Positions 17,170 to 25,536 are shown, counted from the first letter of the stretch. The stretch: DNA of 32,761 bases from an uncultured Flavobacteriales bacterium (GCA_903939755.1 CAJAII010000043.1:1-32761), one strand, 5' to 3'. The notes: generated from the letters alone by a model not told the origin. Made by a program: numbers and translations.

Positions 17170-18398
17170 TGATGAAAATATTTTATTTCGTTTCGCTTTT
17201 ATTATTGTCATTTCAAGTAAATGGACAACTTATCTTGCCGATGATTGATGATTCGATTGCACCCAAGCATGAATTTATTTTTAATGGAATTGCTGATTAT
17301 TCTAGCAGTTCCATGTTAAATCAACTGTCGGATAAGTTATTATATGGTGGTGATATTACAGACGATATTAAAACGGCAAGCTTTGCTAAACATGGGCCCA
17401 TTAATCGTTTCGGTCTTGATTTACAGGGAGAGTTGGAATACCGAAATACAAGTAAAAGTTTATGTAAAAATCGCGACATAGGATTTGGAATAAAAGCAGG
17501 GTACTATTCTTTTGGTGGAGTCATCTATCCGAAAGATTTATTTGGATTGACTTTTTATGGAAATGCTACTTATTCCGGTTCAACGGCTGATTTTAGTGGT
17601 ACTAGTTTTTCCTTTTATAATTTTCAAAAAATTGGATTCACGCTCATCGATAATAAAAGTAATTCAAGCCTTACGCTTAATCTACTTAACCTCGCCAATT
17701 ATGCCAGTCTAAGAGTAAACGAAGGTACAATTTATCAATCAGTAGCTACAGATTCCATATCCTTAAACCTGGATGCGCAATTAAGAAATACCGGTGGGAA
17801 TAATTTTAGCAAGGGGTTGGGGCTGTGCATCGATGGGGATTTTAGAATACCACTAAAAGGTAATAATGATCAAATAAGTTATCTTCAAGTTTTAGTAAAA
17901 AACGTAGGTTTTGCCTTTATGAATAAGCCACTTACGGTCAATACGGTAGATACCAATTACGCTACAACGGGATTTACATTTGATCAATTGGTGAATTCAA
18001 ATGGCTTACTTACCCCAAGTTTTAACGCCTTAGATTCCCTTCAAATTATTGATAAATCGACAAGTAGCCTAGTGTTTTTGCCAGGAATGATTCAAGTGTC
18101 CAAATTAGTAGAAACAAATTCTGCCAAGCGTTTCCAAGAATTTTATGGCTTTAGAATTTATTTGGCGAAAGCATACATCCCAATGGTATTTGCAGGGGTA
18201 GATGTGAGGTTAGGTCGAAAATTTCACGTGGGACTTAATGGTAGTTACGGTGGCTTCTCTGATTTTAAGCTTGGCATGTATTCACACTTTAAACAGGGAG
18301 CTTGGTCACTCGGAATCGGCAGCGAAAATTTATTGGGTGTATTTACTAACAGGGCCTTTGGTGAGGCTGTTTCAATGCGATTACGATGCGGATTCTAA
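17169..18398 (+). CDS. Outer-membrane beta-barrel protein (DUF5723-like)
   Basis: Start at ATG 17169, sharing one base with the preceding stop (TGATG); the next ATG at 17172 is equally possible. The signal peptide is MKIFYFVSLLLLSFQVNG, then Gln. The remaining 390 residues show alternating strands ending in a C-terminal Phe (SMRLRCGF), a common last residue of outer-membrane barrels, with family-like stretches GIKAGYYSFGGVIYPKDLFGLTFYGN and LGRKFHVGLNGSYGGFSDFK. This layout matches the DUF5723 barrels of Bacteroidota. Tight spacing with the lipoprotein before it and the T9SS cargo after it suggests a surface assembly role, not shown. Confidence 0.82.
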   Translation: MMKIFYFVSLLLLSFQVNGQLILPMIDDSIAPKHEFIFNGIADYSSSSMLNQLSDKLLYGGDITDDIKTASFAKHGPINRFGLDLQGELEYRNTSKSLCKNRDIGFGIKAGYYSFGGVIYPKDLFGLTFYGNATYSGSTADFSGTSFSFYNFQKIGFTLIDNKSNSSLTLNLLNLANYASLRVNEGTIYQSVATDSISLNLDAQLRNTGGNNFSKGLGLCIDGDFRIPLKGNNDQISYLQVLVKNVGFAFMNKPLTVNTVDTNYATTGFTFDQLVNSNGLLTPSFNALDSLQIIDKSTSSLVFLPGMIQVSKLVETNSAKRFQEFYGFRIYLAKAYIPMVFAGVDVRLGRKFHVGLNGSYGGFSDFKLGMYSHFKQGAWSLGIGSENLLGVFTNRAFGEAVSMRLRCGF

Positions 18399-19846
18399 TT
18401 CACCTATTTTGCGGACTTATTTTGTGCTCTTTTCAAGCGAAAGGCCAAGTTTCCTTCTATAAGTATTTTTCCGGAACGGGCTATGATACCGGTCAAGGAA
18501 TATCTCAATTAGAAGATTCAAGCTACATTGTAACAGGATTATCCGGAAGTTTTGGGGAAGATTCTGAAGCTTTTCTCTTAAAATTAACAAAACAAGGGCA
18601 ATACCAATGGAGTAATCATTACGGTGGAAATGAAGCAGATTGGGGTAGGAGAGTGCTTTATAATCAGGATTTGGGGTATTACATTGTCGGTAACTCAAAT
18701 TCGTATTCAAGCGGTGATTACGATGCGCTAGTCGTGAAAACGGATTTACAAGGAAATCAACTTTGGTCAAAAACGTACGGTACGGGTAACTGGGAGCAAA
18801 TAAATGATGCGGTATTCGCCAGTGATAGTGGAATTGTAATGGTGGGAATGACCCAAGCACTTGTTGGAGGAGGAAGTGATATTTATATGGCTCGATTAAA
18901 TCAAAACGGCGATACACTTTGGACAAAAACCATTGGAGGAGTGGGGCAAGATGTTGCCAATTCAATCATAAATGTGGAAGATTCTATGTTTATAGTTGGT
19001 GGCCAATATTTTAATCAAGATTCGCTGTTATCAAAAGGATTTTTGATGAAAATAAATAAAAATGGCCAGGTGGTTTGGATGAATGAAATAGGAGATAATG
19101 GTTCATTTGGTATTACAGATGTTACCTTGTTTACGAATAAAATATATGCTACCGGCTGGAAATGGGATCCATTGCTAAATGAACACGATAATTATTCGGG
19201 GCGATATGAGTTAAATGGAGCCCTTTATTACGAATCTGTTTTTGTAAATCAAGGGGATGTGATTCTGGATGAGCTTACGTTTAATGGTAATTTATCCAAG
19301 TTATATATTGGTTATCGAAATGAAAATTTTTCCAGTACTTTATTTGGTTTAGATGTGACTTTAGGTCGATTTAATTCAAACTTTGATTGGGATAATGGCC
19401 CTGTGTATATCAATAATTTGGAGGATGAAAAGGTGGAGCAATTCATGGCGACTTCCGATGGTGGTGTAATTGCAGTGGGTTGGACAAGCGGTTTACTTGC
19501 AGTGGGTAATTATCCAGTTGGTGGTAGTAAGGTCTATGTTATAAAAATTGGTCCGAACGATGAAATTCCAATTACTACCGGTATTCAACCAATCAATGCC
19601 TTAGTTGGTATCGTGGAAGCGGCTTCAGATGCTAAAAATATATACCCCAATCCAACAAAAGGTAATCTTACCTTGGAAGGATTTACTACGCCTATTCAGT
19701 ACACGGTTTTCTCATCACTTGGTGAAGTGGTGTATGATGGGGTAGCATTTGATAATCAATTATCGCTAGATTTCTTAAACGTTGGGATGTATTTGGTAAA
19801 GATCAAAGATGAACCTACCATTTTTAGGTTATCGAAAATTGAATAA
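18386..19846 (+). CDS. Propeller-like T9SS cargo protein
   Basis: The start lies 13 bases inside the preceding barrel gene. The signal peptide is MRILIHLFCGLILCSFQAKG, then Gln. The middle consists of repeated units about 50 residues long with the pattern D-x-x-Y-[IV]-V-[TG]-G...G-x-x-D-[AI]-[LY]-x-[VA]-[KR]-[LT]-[ND]...G-[DNQ]-x-[LQ]-W, for example SYIVTGLSGSFGEDSEAFLL and DYDALVVKTDLQGNQLW, as found in beta-propeller or delta-60-type secreted proteins. The C-terminal 75 residues are a T9SS sorting domain (KNIYPNPTKGNLTL, YTVFSSLGEVVY, VGMYLVKI). It is a secreted surface protein of unknown ligand. Confidence 0.88.
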   Translation: MRILIHLFCGLILCSFQAKGQVSFYKYFSGTGYDTGQGISQLEDSSYIVTGLSGSFGEDSEAFLLKLTKQGQYQWSNHYGGNEADWGRRVLYNQDLGYYIVGNSNSYSSGDYDALVVKTDLQGNQLWSKTYGTGNWEQINDAVFASDSGIVMVGMTQALVGGGSDIYMARLNQNGDTLWTKTIGGVGQDVANSIINVEDSMFIVGGQYFNQDSLLSKGFLMKINKNGQVVWMNEIGDNGSFGITDVTLFTNKIYATGWKWDPLLNEHDNYSGRYELNGALYYESVFVNQGDVILDELTFNGNLSKLYIGYRNENFSSTLFGLDVTLGRFNSNFDWDNGPVYINNLEDEKVEQFMATSDGGVIAVGWTSGLLAVGNYPVGGSKVYVIKIGPNDEIPITTGIQPINALVGIVEAASDAKNIYPNPTKGNLTLEGFTTPIQYTVFSSLGEVVYDGVAFDNQLSLDFLNVGMYLVKIKDEPTIFRLSKIE

Positions 19847-19850
19847 TTTT

Positions 19851-21629
19851 ATGAGACGAACATTCCAAACCATCTTTCTCTTCTTATCGCTGTTTTACCA
19901 TTGTGAATCTTTCTCCCAAATTATTCCAGCTGATCGCTTGGTTGATTGGAAAATTGCAGGCCTAAACGATACCACTACGCTTGATTTTGAGTGGATAGAC
20001 CTTTCTCAATTTGGCATGGATACAAACGGGATCTTGCCTTGCGATGTGGTAATAGATAGTTTATTAGCATTGGCCTATCCTACCGGAGTTATTTTGCAAT
20101 TTCCAGCAGGCACCTTTTTGTTTAATGACCCAAAACAAATTCCTTCTAATTGTGTGATTAGAGGGCAAGGAGCTAATTCTACTACACTAAAAATGGATTT
20201 AGGTGGCACAGGACATGGATTCAATATTCAAGGTTCTCAAAGTGCTATTGATACTAGTTATTTAATGATTAACGCATTAAAAGATAGTAATAATATCGAG
20301 GTTTTTAATGCCGCAAGTTTTGCTGTGGGCGATTGGATCCGGATTGGTCAAGAAGATGCAGATTTAGTTACATCGGCCTGGGCGATTGGTTCTGTAGGTC
20401 AAATAGCACGAATTGTAACTATTTCGGGTAATTCCATTCACTTGGCTTCACCACTTCGTATGGCTTATGCATTAAATCGTCAGCCATTCATAAAAAAGCT
20501 GTCCATGAAAAGGAATGTTGGCATCGAATGTTTGTCAATTATTCGCTTGGATAATACGGCTCCTGAACAGGCAGCAAATATTTCTTTTCGTTTCGCAGAA
20601 AATTGCTGGGTGAATGGAATAGCTTCTGCCAATTGCACTTTTGGTCATTTGGTTGCTGAATCATCTTCGAATTTGCAAATAGAAAAATCTTACTTTCATG
20701 ATGCATTTGAATACGGTGGAAACGGTAGGGGATATGGTGTAGTATTGCAATTTACCAGTAATGAATGTCGCGTGGAGAATAATATTTTCGAACACTTGAG
20801 GCATTCGATGTTATTGCAAGCAGGTTCAAATGGAAATGTTTTTGCTTTTAATCATTCATTTGATCCATATTGGGTGAATGGTAATCCCTTATTGTCAGGA
20901 AATTCTGCTGGAGAGATCGTCTTGCACGGAAATTATGTGTTTGCAAATTTATTTGAGCAAAATTCTGTGCAAAATATTGTCATCGATAATTCACATGGTG
21001 CCAACGGTCCCGACAATACATTTTTTAGGAATCGTGCTTCACTTTACGGAATTTTCTTTAGCGATAATACAAGTCCACACCAAACGTTTGTTGGGAATGA
21101 AATTCCCAATACTTCTTTTCCTTATAGTGCTGTAAACTATAGTATTCAAGGGATTGATCATTTTGTTTTTGGAAACAACAATAAAGGAACAATAGCACCA
21201 GCCGGCACCTCCAATTTATTGGATTCTACGTATTCGTATTCTGCTAAACCGAACTACGTTCAGGGTTATCAATGGGCAAAGATTGGTCCGCCTAGTCAAA
21301 TGAATACAGCTAGCATTCCTTCAAAAGATCGCTTGGACGCGAATGATTTGTTTGCGGGAGCCTGTGGGAATAATGATTTTTACCTAAGTATTGAAAAGCC
21401 GGTAACGCAAGAAATAATGATTTATCCTAACCCAAGTCAGGGGAACATAACCATTGAGATACAGGCAGCTTCTTTAAATGAATTGCTTCGTATTTACAAT
21501 GTTTATGGACAATTAATTCAAACAAGTAGTTTAAATAAGTTAAAAACAACTATTGATTTAACTAGTTTAAATACAGGTGTTTATTTTGTGTTAATTAAAG
21601 ATAAAAGTCACAAAATTATCATCCATTAA
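19851..21629 (+). CDS. Right-handed beta-helix T9SS cargo protein
   Basis: The ATG at 19851, five bases after the previous stop, opens the signal peptide MRRTFQTIFLFLSLFYHCESFS, then Gln. A pectate-lyase-like beginning (PTGVILQFPAGTFLFNDPKQ, then CVIRGQGANSTTLKMDLGG) is followed by parallel beta-helix coils with stacked Asn/Phe positions (NCWVNGIASANCTFGHLVAE, NLQIEKSYFHDAFEYGG, CRVENNIFEHLRHSMLLQAG, NVFAFNHSFD). Such helices occur in polysaccharide lyases and glycosidases. The conserved polysaccharide-lyase catalytic residues could not be identified with confidence. The end is a T9SS domain (IMIYPNPSQGNITI, LLRIYNVYGQLIQ, TGVYFVLI). Its stop overlaps the convergent proline dehydrogenase by four bases. 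Confidence 0.88.
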   Translation: MRRTFQTIFLFLSLFYHCESFSQIIPADRLVDWKIAGLNDTTTLDFEWIDLSQFGMDTNGILPCDVVIDSLLALAYPTGVILQFPAGTFLFNDPKQIPSNCVIRGQGANSTTLKMDLGGTGHGFNIQGSQSAIDTSYLMINALKDSNNIEVFNAASFAVGDWIRIGQEDADLVTSAWAIGSVGQIARIVTISGNSIHLASPLRMAYALNRQPFIKKLSMKRNVGIECLSIIRLDNTAPEQAANISFRFAENCWVNGIASANCTFGHLVAESSSNLQIEKSYFHDAFEYGGNGRGYGVVLQFTSNECRVENNIFEHLRHSMLLQAGSNGNVFAFNHSFDPYWVNGNPLLSGNSAGEIVLHGNYVFANLFEQNSVQNIVIDNSHGANGPDNTFFRNRASLYGIFFSDNTSPHQTFVGNEIPNTSFPYSAVNYSIQGIDHFVFGNNNKGTIAPAGTSNLLDSTYSYSAKPNYVQGYQWAKIGPPSQMNTASIPSKDRLDANDLFAGACGNNDFYLSIEKPVTQEIMIYPNPSQGNITIEIQAASLNELLRIYNVYGQLIQTSSLNKLKTTIDLTSLNTGVYFVLIKDKSHKIIIH

Positions 21630-22792
21630 AGACGTCTTCGTTTTCTTTCTTGTTGAATTAATTTTAATTCTCTGCTTGTTTGACCAGCAACAGACGTATT
21701 TTCATTTGCACGCCTTAATAGATAGGGCATAACTTCTTCAATCGGTCCATAAGGAACATACTTCGCTACGTTAAATCCTGCATTGGCTAGATTGTAAGAA
21801 ATGTGATCACTCATTCCTAAAAGTTGCGAGAAATAGATGGAAGGAGATGCAGGGTTGATCGCATGTTTCTCCATTAATTGAGTAAGCATCATTGCGCTTT
21901 CCTCGTTGTGCGTTCCGGCAACAAGTGCAAAATCTGATATATTTTTCACAATAAATCCCATTGCTTTATTAAAATCGGAATCCGTTGCTTCTTTATTAAC
22001 TTGGATAGGGTCGAGGTAGTTCATTTTCAAAGCGCGCTCCCTTTCTTTTTCCATATACGCACCTCTGACAAGCTTGATTCCGTAAATGAATTGGTGCTCT
22101 TTTGCCAGCTCATGGCATTTCTTTAGATATGCTAAGCGATCATGGCGATACATTTGAAGTGTATTATAGATGATGGCTTTTTCTTTATTGTACCGTAACA
22201 TTAGTTGAAAACACCAGTGATCCAAGCACGCTTGAATCCAGCTTTCTTCGGCATCGATAAAAATGGGAACTTGATTCGTAAAGGCTGCCAGACAAATGGT
22301 ATTTATTCTATTGAAAATTGGTTCTGCTAGCGTTAAATCAATCTCCAGTTCATTTTCAATAGCAAAGGAAATTTTTTCTAATTCTTCGATACGAGCTATA
22401 CCTGTTACTTTGAAAACAGCGAATGGAATATTGGAATCATTTTTCCCTTTATCGATCGTTCTAATAATTTCTAAAACCGTTTGGTCAAATTCCTGATCCA
22501 GGGTTTTTCCTTCAATCGAATAATCTAGGATAGTTCCTATTTTAAAATCACCAAGTAATTTGCTGGTGTTGGAACTTTGTTCCACCGTTTCTCCGCCACA
22601 AAATTGTTTGAAGATAGTAGCTCGAATCATGCCTTTTATGGGAAGTTTTATTTTCAGAGCTAACAAGGTAATAAACGCTCCTATTTTAACTATAGCTTTC
22701 GACCCAATAAGTTTAAAAAGCCAATAGGAACGTATTAATTCCTTATTGGTTTTACTTTTAAAAGCGATGGCAGTATCGTTGAAATTTATCAC
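21626..22792 (-). CDS. Proline dehydrogenase, single domain
   Basis: Proline dehydrogenase (FAD) oxidises proline to pyrroline-5-carboxylate, feeding electrons to quinone. Family motifs run in order: NFNDTAIAFKSKTNKEL at the N-terminus, QFCGGET, FAVFKVTGIARIEELEKIS, DAEESWIQACLDHWC, YGIKLVRGAYMEKERERA, GTHNEESA, QLLGMSDHISYNLANAGF, YVPYGPIEEVMPYLLRRANEN. The 388-residue length fits the stand-alone enzyme of Bacteroidota, not the fused PutA. The start is a GTG at 22792: the N-terminal sequence is conserved and the only in-frame upstream codons before a stop are ATT, TGT and TTT. It has its own minus-strand promoter box immediately upstream, so its transcript may be leaderless. Confidence 0.95.
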   Translation of the reverse strand: MINFNDTAIAFKSKTNKELIRSYWLFKLIGSKAIVKIGAFITLLALKIKLPIKGMIRATIFKQFCGGETVEQSSNTSKLLGDFKIGTILDYSIEGKTLDQEFDQTVLEIIRTIDKGKNDSNIPFAVFKVTGIARIEELEKISFAIENELEIDLTLAEPIFNRINTICLAAFTNQVPIFIDAEESWIQACLDHWCFQLMLRYNKEKAIIYNTLQMYRHDRLAYLKKCHELAKEHQFIYGIKLVRGAYMEKERERALKMNYLDPIQVNKEATDSDFNKAMGFIVKNISDFALVAGTHNEESAMMLTQLMEKHAINPASPSIYFSQLLGMSDHISYNLANAGFNVAKYVPYGPIEEVMPYLLRRANENTSVAGQTSRELKLIQQERKRRRL

Positions 22793-22796
22793 AAAA

Positions 22797-22804
22797 CAAA
22801 TTTA
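22797..22804 (-). promoter_or_regulatory. Candidate -7 box for proline dehydrogenase (TAAATTTG)
   Basis: On the minus strand TAAATTTG matches TAnnTTTG and ends only four bases before the GTG start at 22792, which would place the transcription start at or next to the first codon. Confidence 0.5.
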
Positions 22805-22932
22805 CTTATTTTATATTCATGACTTCTTTATATGGCCATATTTTTTAATTGGAATGATACTTCGAACGACCAAAAAGATAAAATTCATTACTTTCTAAAT
22901 GAAAAATCACTATTTTTTCAATTCAAATTCAT

Positions 22933-22940
22933 TATATTTG
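22933..22940 (+). promoter_or_regulatory. Candidate -7 box for tRNA-Met (TATATTTG)
   Basis: TATATTTG matches TAnnTTTG, 25 bases before the tRNA 5' end. No clear TTG -33 box. Confidence 0.55.
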
Positions 22941-22965
22941 CACTCCAAAATTGCATTTATTAAAT

Positions 22966-23039
22966 GGCGAGGTAGCTCAGTTGGTTAGAGCGCAGGATTC
23001 ATAACCCTGAGGCCGAGAGTTCAAATCTCTCTCTCGCTA
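22966..23039 (+). tRNA. tRNA-Met (CAT)
   Basis: The cloverleaf folds fully: acceptor GGCGAGG with TCTCGCT (two G-U pairs), TA at positions 8-9, D stem GCTC/GAGC, anticodon stem CAGGA/CCCTG with loop TTCATAA (anticodon CAT at 23000-23002), and T arm GAGAG-TTCAAAT-CTCTC. The discriminator is A at 23039 and CCA is not encoded, as usual in this phylum. The G1-U72 end and body favour elongator Met; initiator Met (no 1-72 pair) is excluded, and a tRNA-Ile with modified CAT cannot be fully ruled out. Confidence 0.93.
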
Positions 23040-23067
23040 CAAAAAGAAAAATAGTGTTAGGTTGTCA

Positions 23068-23140
23068 GAATGCTGACCCTGGGCGTCGGCATTCATCTCT
23101 CTCTCCCTGATGAGTCTTCGACTATCAGGATAAACGCTAC
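23068..23140 (+). repeat. Two hairpins and a duplicated tRNA-Met tail
   Basis: Hairpin 1 pairs GAATGCTGAC (23068-23077) with GTCGGCATTC (23085-23094). Hairpin 2 pairs CCTGAT/AGTC (23106-23116, one bulged G) with GACTATCAGG (23120-23129). Around hairpin 2 the sequence CTCTCTC ... CGCTACAAAA repeats the 3' end of the tRNA-Met gene, as if a tail copy had been split by a hairpin insertion. No strong T-run follows. Confidence 0.55.
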
Positions 23141-24192
23141 AAAAGGTCATCCTTTTTCCAGAATTTATTTCCTGGATAGGTAACAATATTATTAAATGCT
23201 TCAATTTCCTCCGTTAGGATAGCCGGATTGTTAGTGTTTATTAGGATTTTCACATCAAAAATTTCTTCAACCGTAGAAGTATAATCAATTTGTCCAATTA
23301 TTTGATTGGTTAAAATATCAAAAAATATAAGGCCAGCATTTGAGGACATTTCCTTTACTTTTAGATCATTGAAATCCTTGGAAGTTTCTCTTATTTTCGA
23401 CTTCCCAATAACAATTACATTCTCAATAAATGCCATTCCTCTGATAAAGCAACCAAAATTAAAAATAAGTTTAGCTGTTTTTGTTTCTCTATCAAATTCT
23501 AACAAATTGCCTTTTCCTGATTCTAACAAATAAAGTTTATCATTATAAATGCGTGGAGAATGTGGCATCGCCAAATTATCTAAGAGTATTTCACCACTTG
23601 GAACTTCTAATAAAACACCAGAATTCATTTTATCTTCCCTCCATCCCTGTTTGAAATTTGTCTTACTTAATGCTGTTACAAATTTGGGTAAGCCTCCTTC
23701 CATAGCCATTCCATTTAAATGACAGTGGTCTTCAGGGATTAATAAATCGATAAATGGTGGTTTCCATTTGGGGCGAAAGCTATGGTTAATATCATATACA
23801 GAAAGACAAGAAAGTAAAGTATTAACTCCCCATATCATTCCATCCCCGAACTCTAAGTCATGAATATCTAGTATTCCAGTATTATATGTTGCTCGTTGTG
23901 TGTAAGCTAAATCATAAGAATGTTGATCGATGTTGAGAACCTCATGGACGTTTTCATTTGACGAGAAAAACCTAATTTCGTCTAAGCATGCAACAGCCAT
24001 TTTTGTGCCTTGGAGTGCAATTCCCATCGGTTTTTTCAAGCTTACGGGTGTTTGAACTAGCTCTTTTCCATCAGTACTTGAAATGGCAATTAATTTTCCA
24101 ACCTGATAGGTAGTTATTAATACACTGAACTTATTCTTAAAAAGAAGATCTGGTATATTTGAAGTATATATTAAGTCGTAAATAGATTTCAT
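23137..24192 (-). CDS. TIGR03032 (DUF4915) family protein
   Basis: The 351-residue protein shows the TIGR03032 pattern: PDLLFKNKFSVLITTYQVGK near the start, LNGMAMEGGLPKFVTALSKT and GWREDKMNSGVLLEVPSGEI in the middle, then MPHSPRIYNDKLYLLESGKG, FIRGMAFIENVIVIGKSKIR and GLIFFDILTNQIIGQIDYTS. It is probably a six-bladed beta-propeller; the molecular function of the family is not established. It has no signal peptide. The gene lies downstream of the small lipoprotein gene, but a terminator hairpin ends directly at its start codon, leaving no room for a ribosome-binding site. Confidence 0.92.
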   Translation of the reverse strand: MKSIYDLIYTSNIPDLLFKNKFSVLITTYQVGKLIAISSTDGKELVQTPVSLKKPMGIALQGTKMAVACLDEIRFFSSNENVHEVLNIDQHSYDLAYTQRATYNTGILDIHDLEFGDGMIWGVNTLLSCLSVYDINHSFRPKWKPPFIDLLIPEDHCHLNGMAMEGGLPKFVTALSKTNFKQGWREDKMNSGVLLEVPSGEILLDNLAMPHSPRIYNDKLYLLESGKGNLLEFDRETKTAKLIFNFGCFIRGMAFIENVIVIGKSKIRETSKDFNDLKVKEMSSNAGLIFFDILTNQIIGQIDYTSTVEEIFDVKILINTNNPAILTEEIEAFNNIVTYPGNKFWKKDDLL

Positions 24193-24215
24193 AAAAAAAG
24201 CCTCACAGGGAGGCT
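24193..24215 (-). terminator. Terminator between the lipoprotein and TIGR03032 genes
   Basis: On the minus strand a 6-bp stem, AGCCTC / GAGGCT (loop CCTGT), is followed by seven T residues that run into the ATG of the TIGR03032 gene at 24192. It can end transcription from the lipoprotein gene upstream or act as an attenuator for the gene downstream. Confidence 0.75.
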
Positions 24216-24234
24216 ATTTAAGATAAATAACTTT

Positions 24235-24660
24235 TTATTTTGATTCCAATTTCCAGATATCACCATCAAGAGCAGAAATGTCATCATCTAACCACATTTC
24301 ATTATTTTTTAAACGTTTGATTTCAAATAATTGAACAGAACCATCAATATTTAAAGCTAATTGTTCTTTGTCTGATATAAAATCCCAAGTCCCTGCGTAT
24401 GAATAACTACCAGAATTACCACCATAAGAATATGAAGAAGTAGTAAATAAAGATCCACTTTTTTCAAAGGTCATATTTATTGAATAATTTCCACCCATAA
24501 CCTGTGAACCAATAGACTTTACTTCCCAATCACCCGCTACCCTTGCTTTCTTGGATAAAAGTGAGAAACCAGGTCCATCCTCATATTTACCGCAACTCGA
24601 GATGCCCATTGAAGTTACTCCAGCAAGTGTGAAGTAGGTTAAATTTTTAAATTTTTTCAT
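24235..24660 (-). CDS. Small lipoprotein, lipocalin-like
   Basis: The start is set at 24660, because it opens a lipoprotein signal (MKKFKNLTYFTLAGVTSMGI, then SSC with the lipid-bearing Cys23) and lies 22 bases after a -7 box; the upstream in-frame Met at 24714 would add 18 basic and aromatic residues. The mature part of about 118 residues has the pattern GDWEVKSIG ... NMTFEKSGSLF ... YAGTWDFISDKEQLALNI ... FEIKRLKNNEMWLDD, as in lipocalin-like lipoproteins of Bacteroidota (DUF5004 type). It is probably an outer-membrane lipoprotein with a small beta-barrel; ligand unknown. Confidence 0.85.
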   Translation of the reverse strand: MKKFKNLTYFTLAGVTSMGISSCGKYEDGPGFSLLSKKARVAGDWEVKSIGSQVMGGNYSINMTFEKSGSLFTTSSYSYGGNSGSYSYAGTWDFISDKEQLALNIDGSVQLFEIKRLKNNEMWLDDDISALDGDIWKLESK

Positions 24661-24681
24661 AGGATTATTTTTGTATATGTA

Positions 24682-24689
24682 CAAATATA
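24682..24689 (-). promoter_or_regulatory. Candidate -7 box for the small lipoprotein (TATATTTG)
   Basis: Minus-strand TATATTTG matches TAnnTTTG and lies 21 bases before the ATG at 24660, supporting that start. Confidence 0.55.
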
Positions 24690-24980
24690 TATTCTTTTTA
24701 CGATAAAAGTGCATTTATTTTTATGTAATTTCACATCCTTATCACTTTTAACTGCTTGATTTATAGTATTAAGTAAGCTAAATATTAGGAATAGATGCGT
24801 ATTTTTTCGAAAGGAATCAATGAATATTGTGAGTTAGTAAAATAATTGCGGAAAGTAACATTGGAATACAGCCTTTAAATGTAATTGGTAGTATAAAACA
24901 AAAGGTCATCCTTCTTCTGATAAATGCCTTTTTTTTTATGATTAATCTAATGTTCTAGCTAGAAGGTTAATCTTATGTAT

Positions 24981-25421
24981 CTAATTAAATAACGTCACAT
25001 TTTGTTTTAAAGCAACTTCAATAATTCCTGTTAGAATTTTCAAATCAATATCAGCGAGTTTGTTAATGTAAATACAGCCAACGCCAAGCTTGTGTTTTCC
25101 TAATTTCGTAAGGGCATCACTATGTATTTTTAAGCTACCGCAAAGATGTAACGAAAGATTCGCTTTACGCGGAGCAAATCCAATTAGTAACCAATCCACT
25201 TCTCTACCAGTTGCCGGACTATTGTATCTTTTTAATCCAAAACCAATAATTGAGCTGCTCCAAACAATAGGATCTTCTTTACTTACATCCTTCATTATTT
25301 TCATTAACGTAAAGGAATCATCTCGTTTTTGAAAATCATCAATTTTATTGATAAATTCTTCCACATTGCCAAGGGTCGGTTTTGTCTTAATGATGGCCAA
25401 TTTTGATTTTTTTTCGGTCAT
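24981..25421 (-). CDS. DUF1801 family protein
   Basis: The 146-residue cytosolic protein shows the DUF1801 (YdhG-like) features: WSSSIIGFGLKRYNSPATGR, WLLIGFAPRKANLSLHLCG, KLGKHKLGVGCIYINKLADI and DLKILTGIIEVA. The fold is small alpha/beta; the family has no firmly established biochemical role. It has its own candidate promoter upstream and no operon partner, as the next minus-strand gene begins about 270 bases further downstream. Confidence 0.92.
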   Translation of the reverse strand: MTEKKSKLAIIKTKPTLGNVEEFINKIDDFQKRDDSFTLMKIMKDVSKEDPIVWSSSIIGFGLKRYNSPATGREVDWLLIGFAPRKANLSLHLCGSLKIHSDALTKLGKHKLGVGCIYINKLADIDLKILTGIIEVALKQNVTLFN

Positions 25422-25459
25422 GAATTATGGAATAAATAGGGATAAAAATTGGGAATCGT

Positions 25460-25467
25460 CAAAACTA
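25460..25467 (-). promoter_or_regulatory. Candidate -7 box for the DUF1801 gene (TAGTTTTG)
   Basis: Minus-strand TAGTTTTG matches TAnnTTTG, 38 bases before the start codon at 25421. Confidence 0.45.
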
Positions 25468-25536
25468 AAGATAAAATTCAAATAGTAATTTGAGTATAAG
25501 TTTAATTTATGAATATCTAAATTAAATGATTTCTTT

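Noticed and set aside
18417..18965. Minus-strand frame of 182 codons within the propeller-like cargo gene
   Set aside because: It is fully inside a well-supported T9SS cargo gene and its protein has no recognisable pattern.
24940..24980. TTCTAGCTAGAA palindrome as a terminator of the DUF1801 gene
   Set aside because: The stem is short and AT-rich and is not followed directly by a T-run; the distant A/T run does not fit a terminator.
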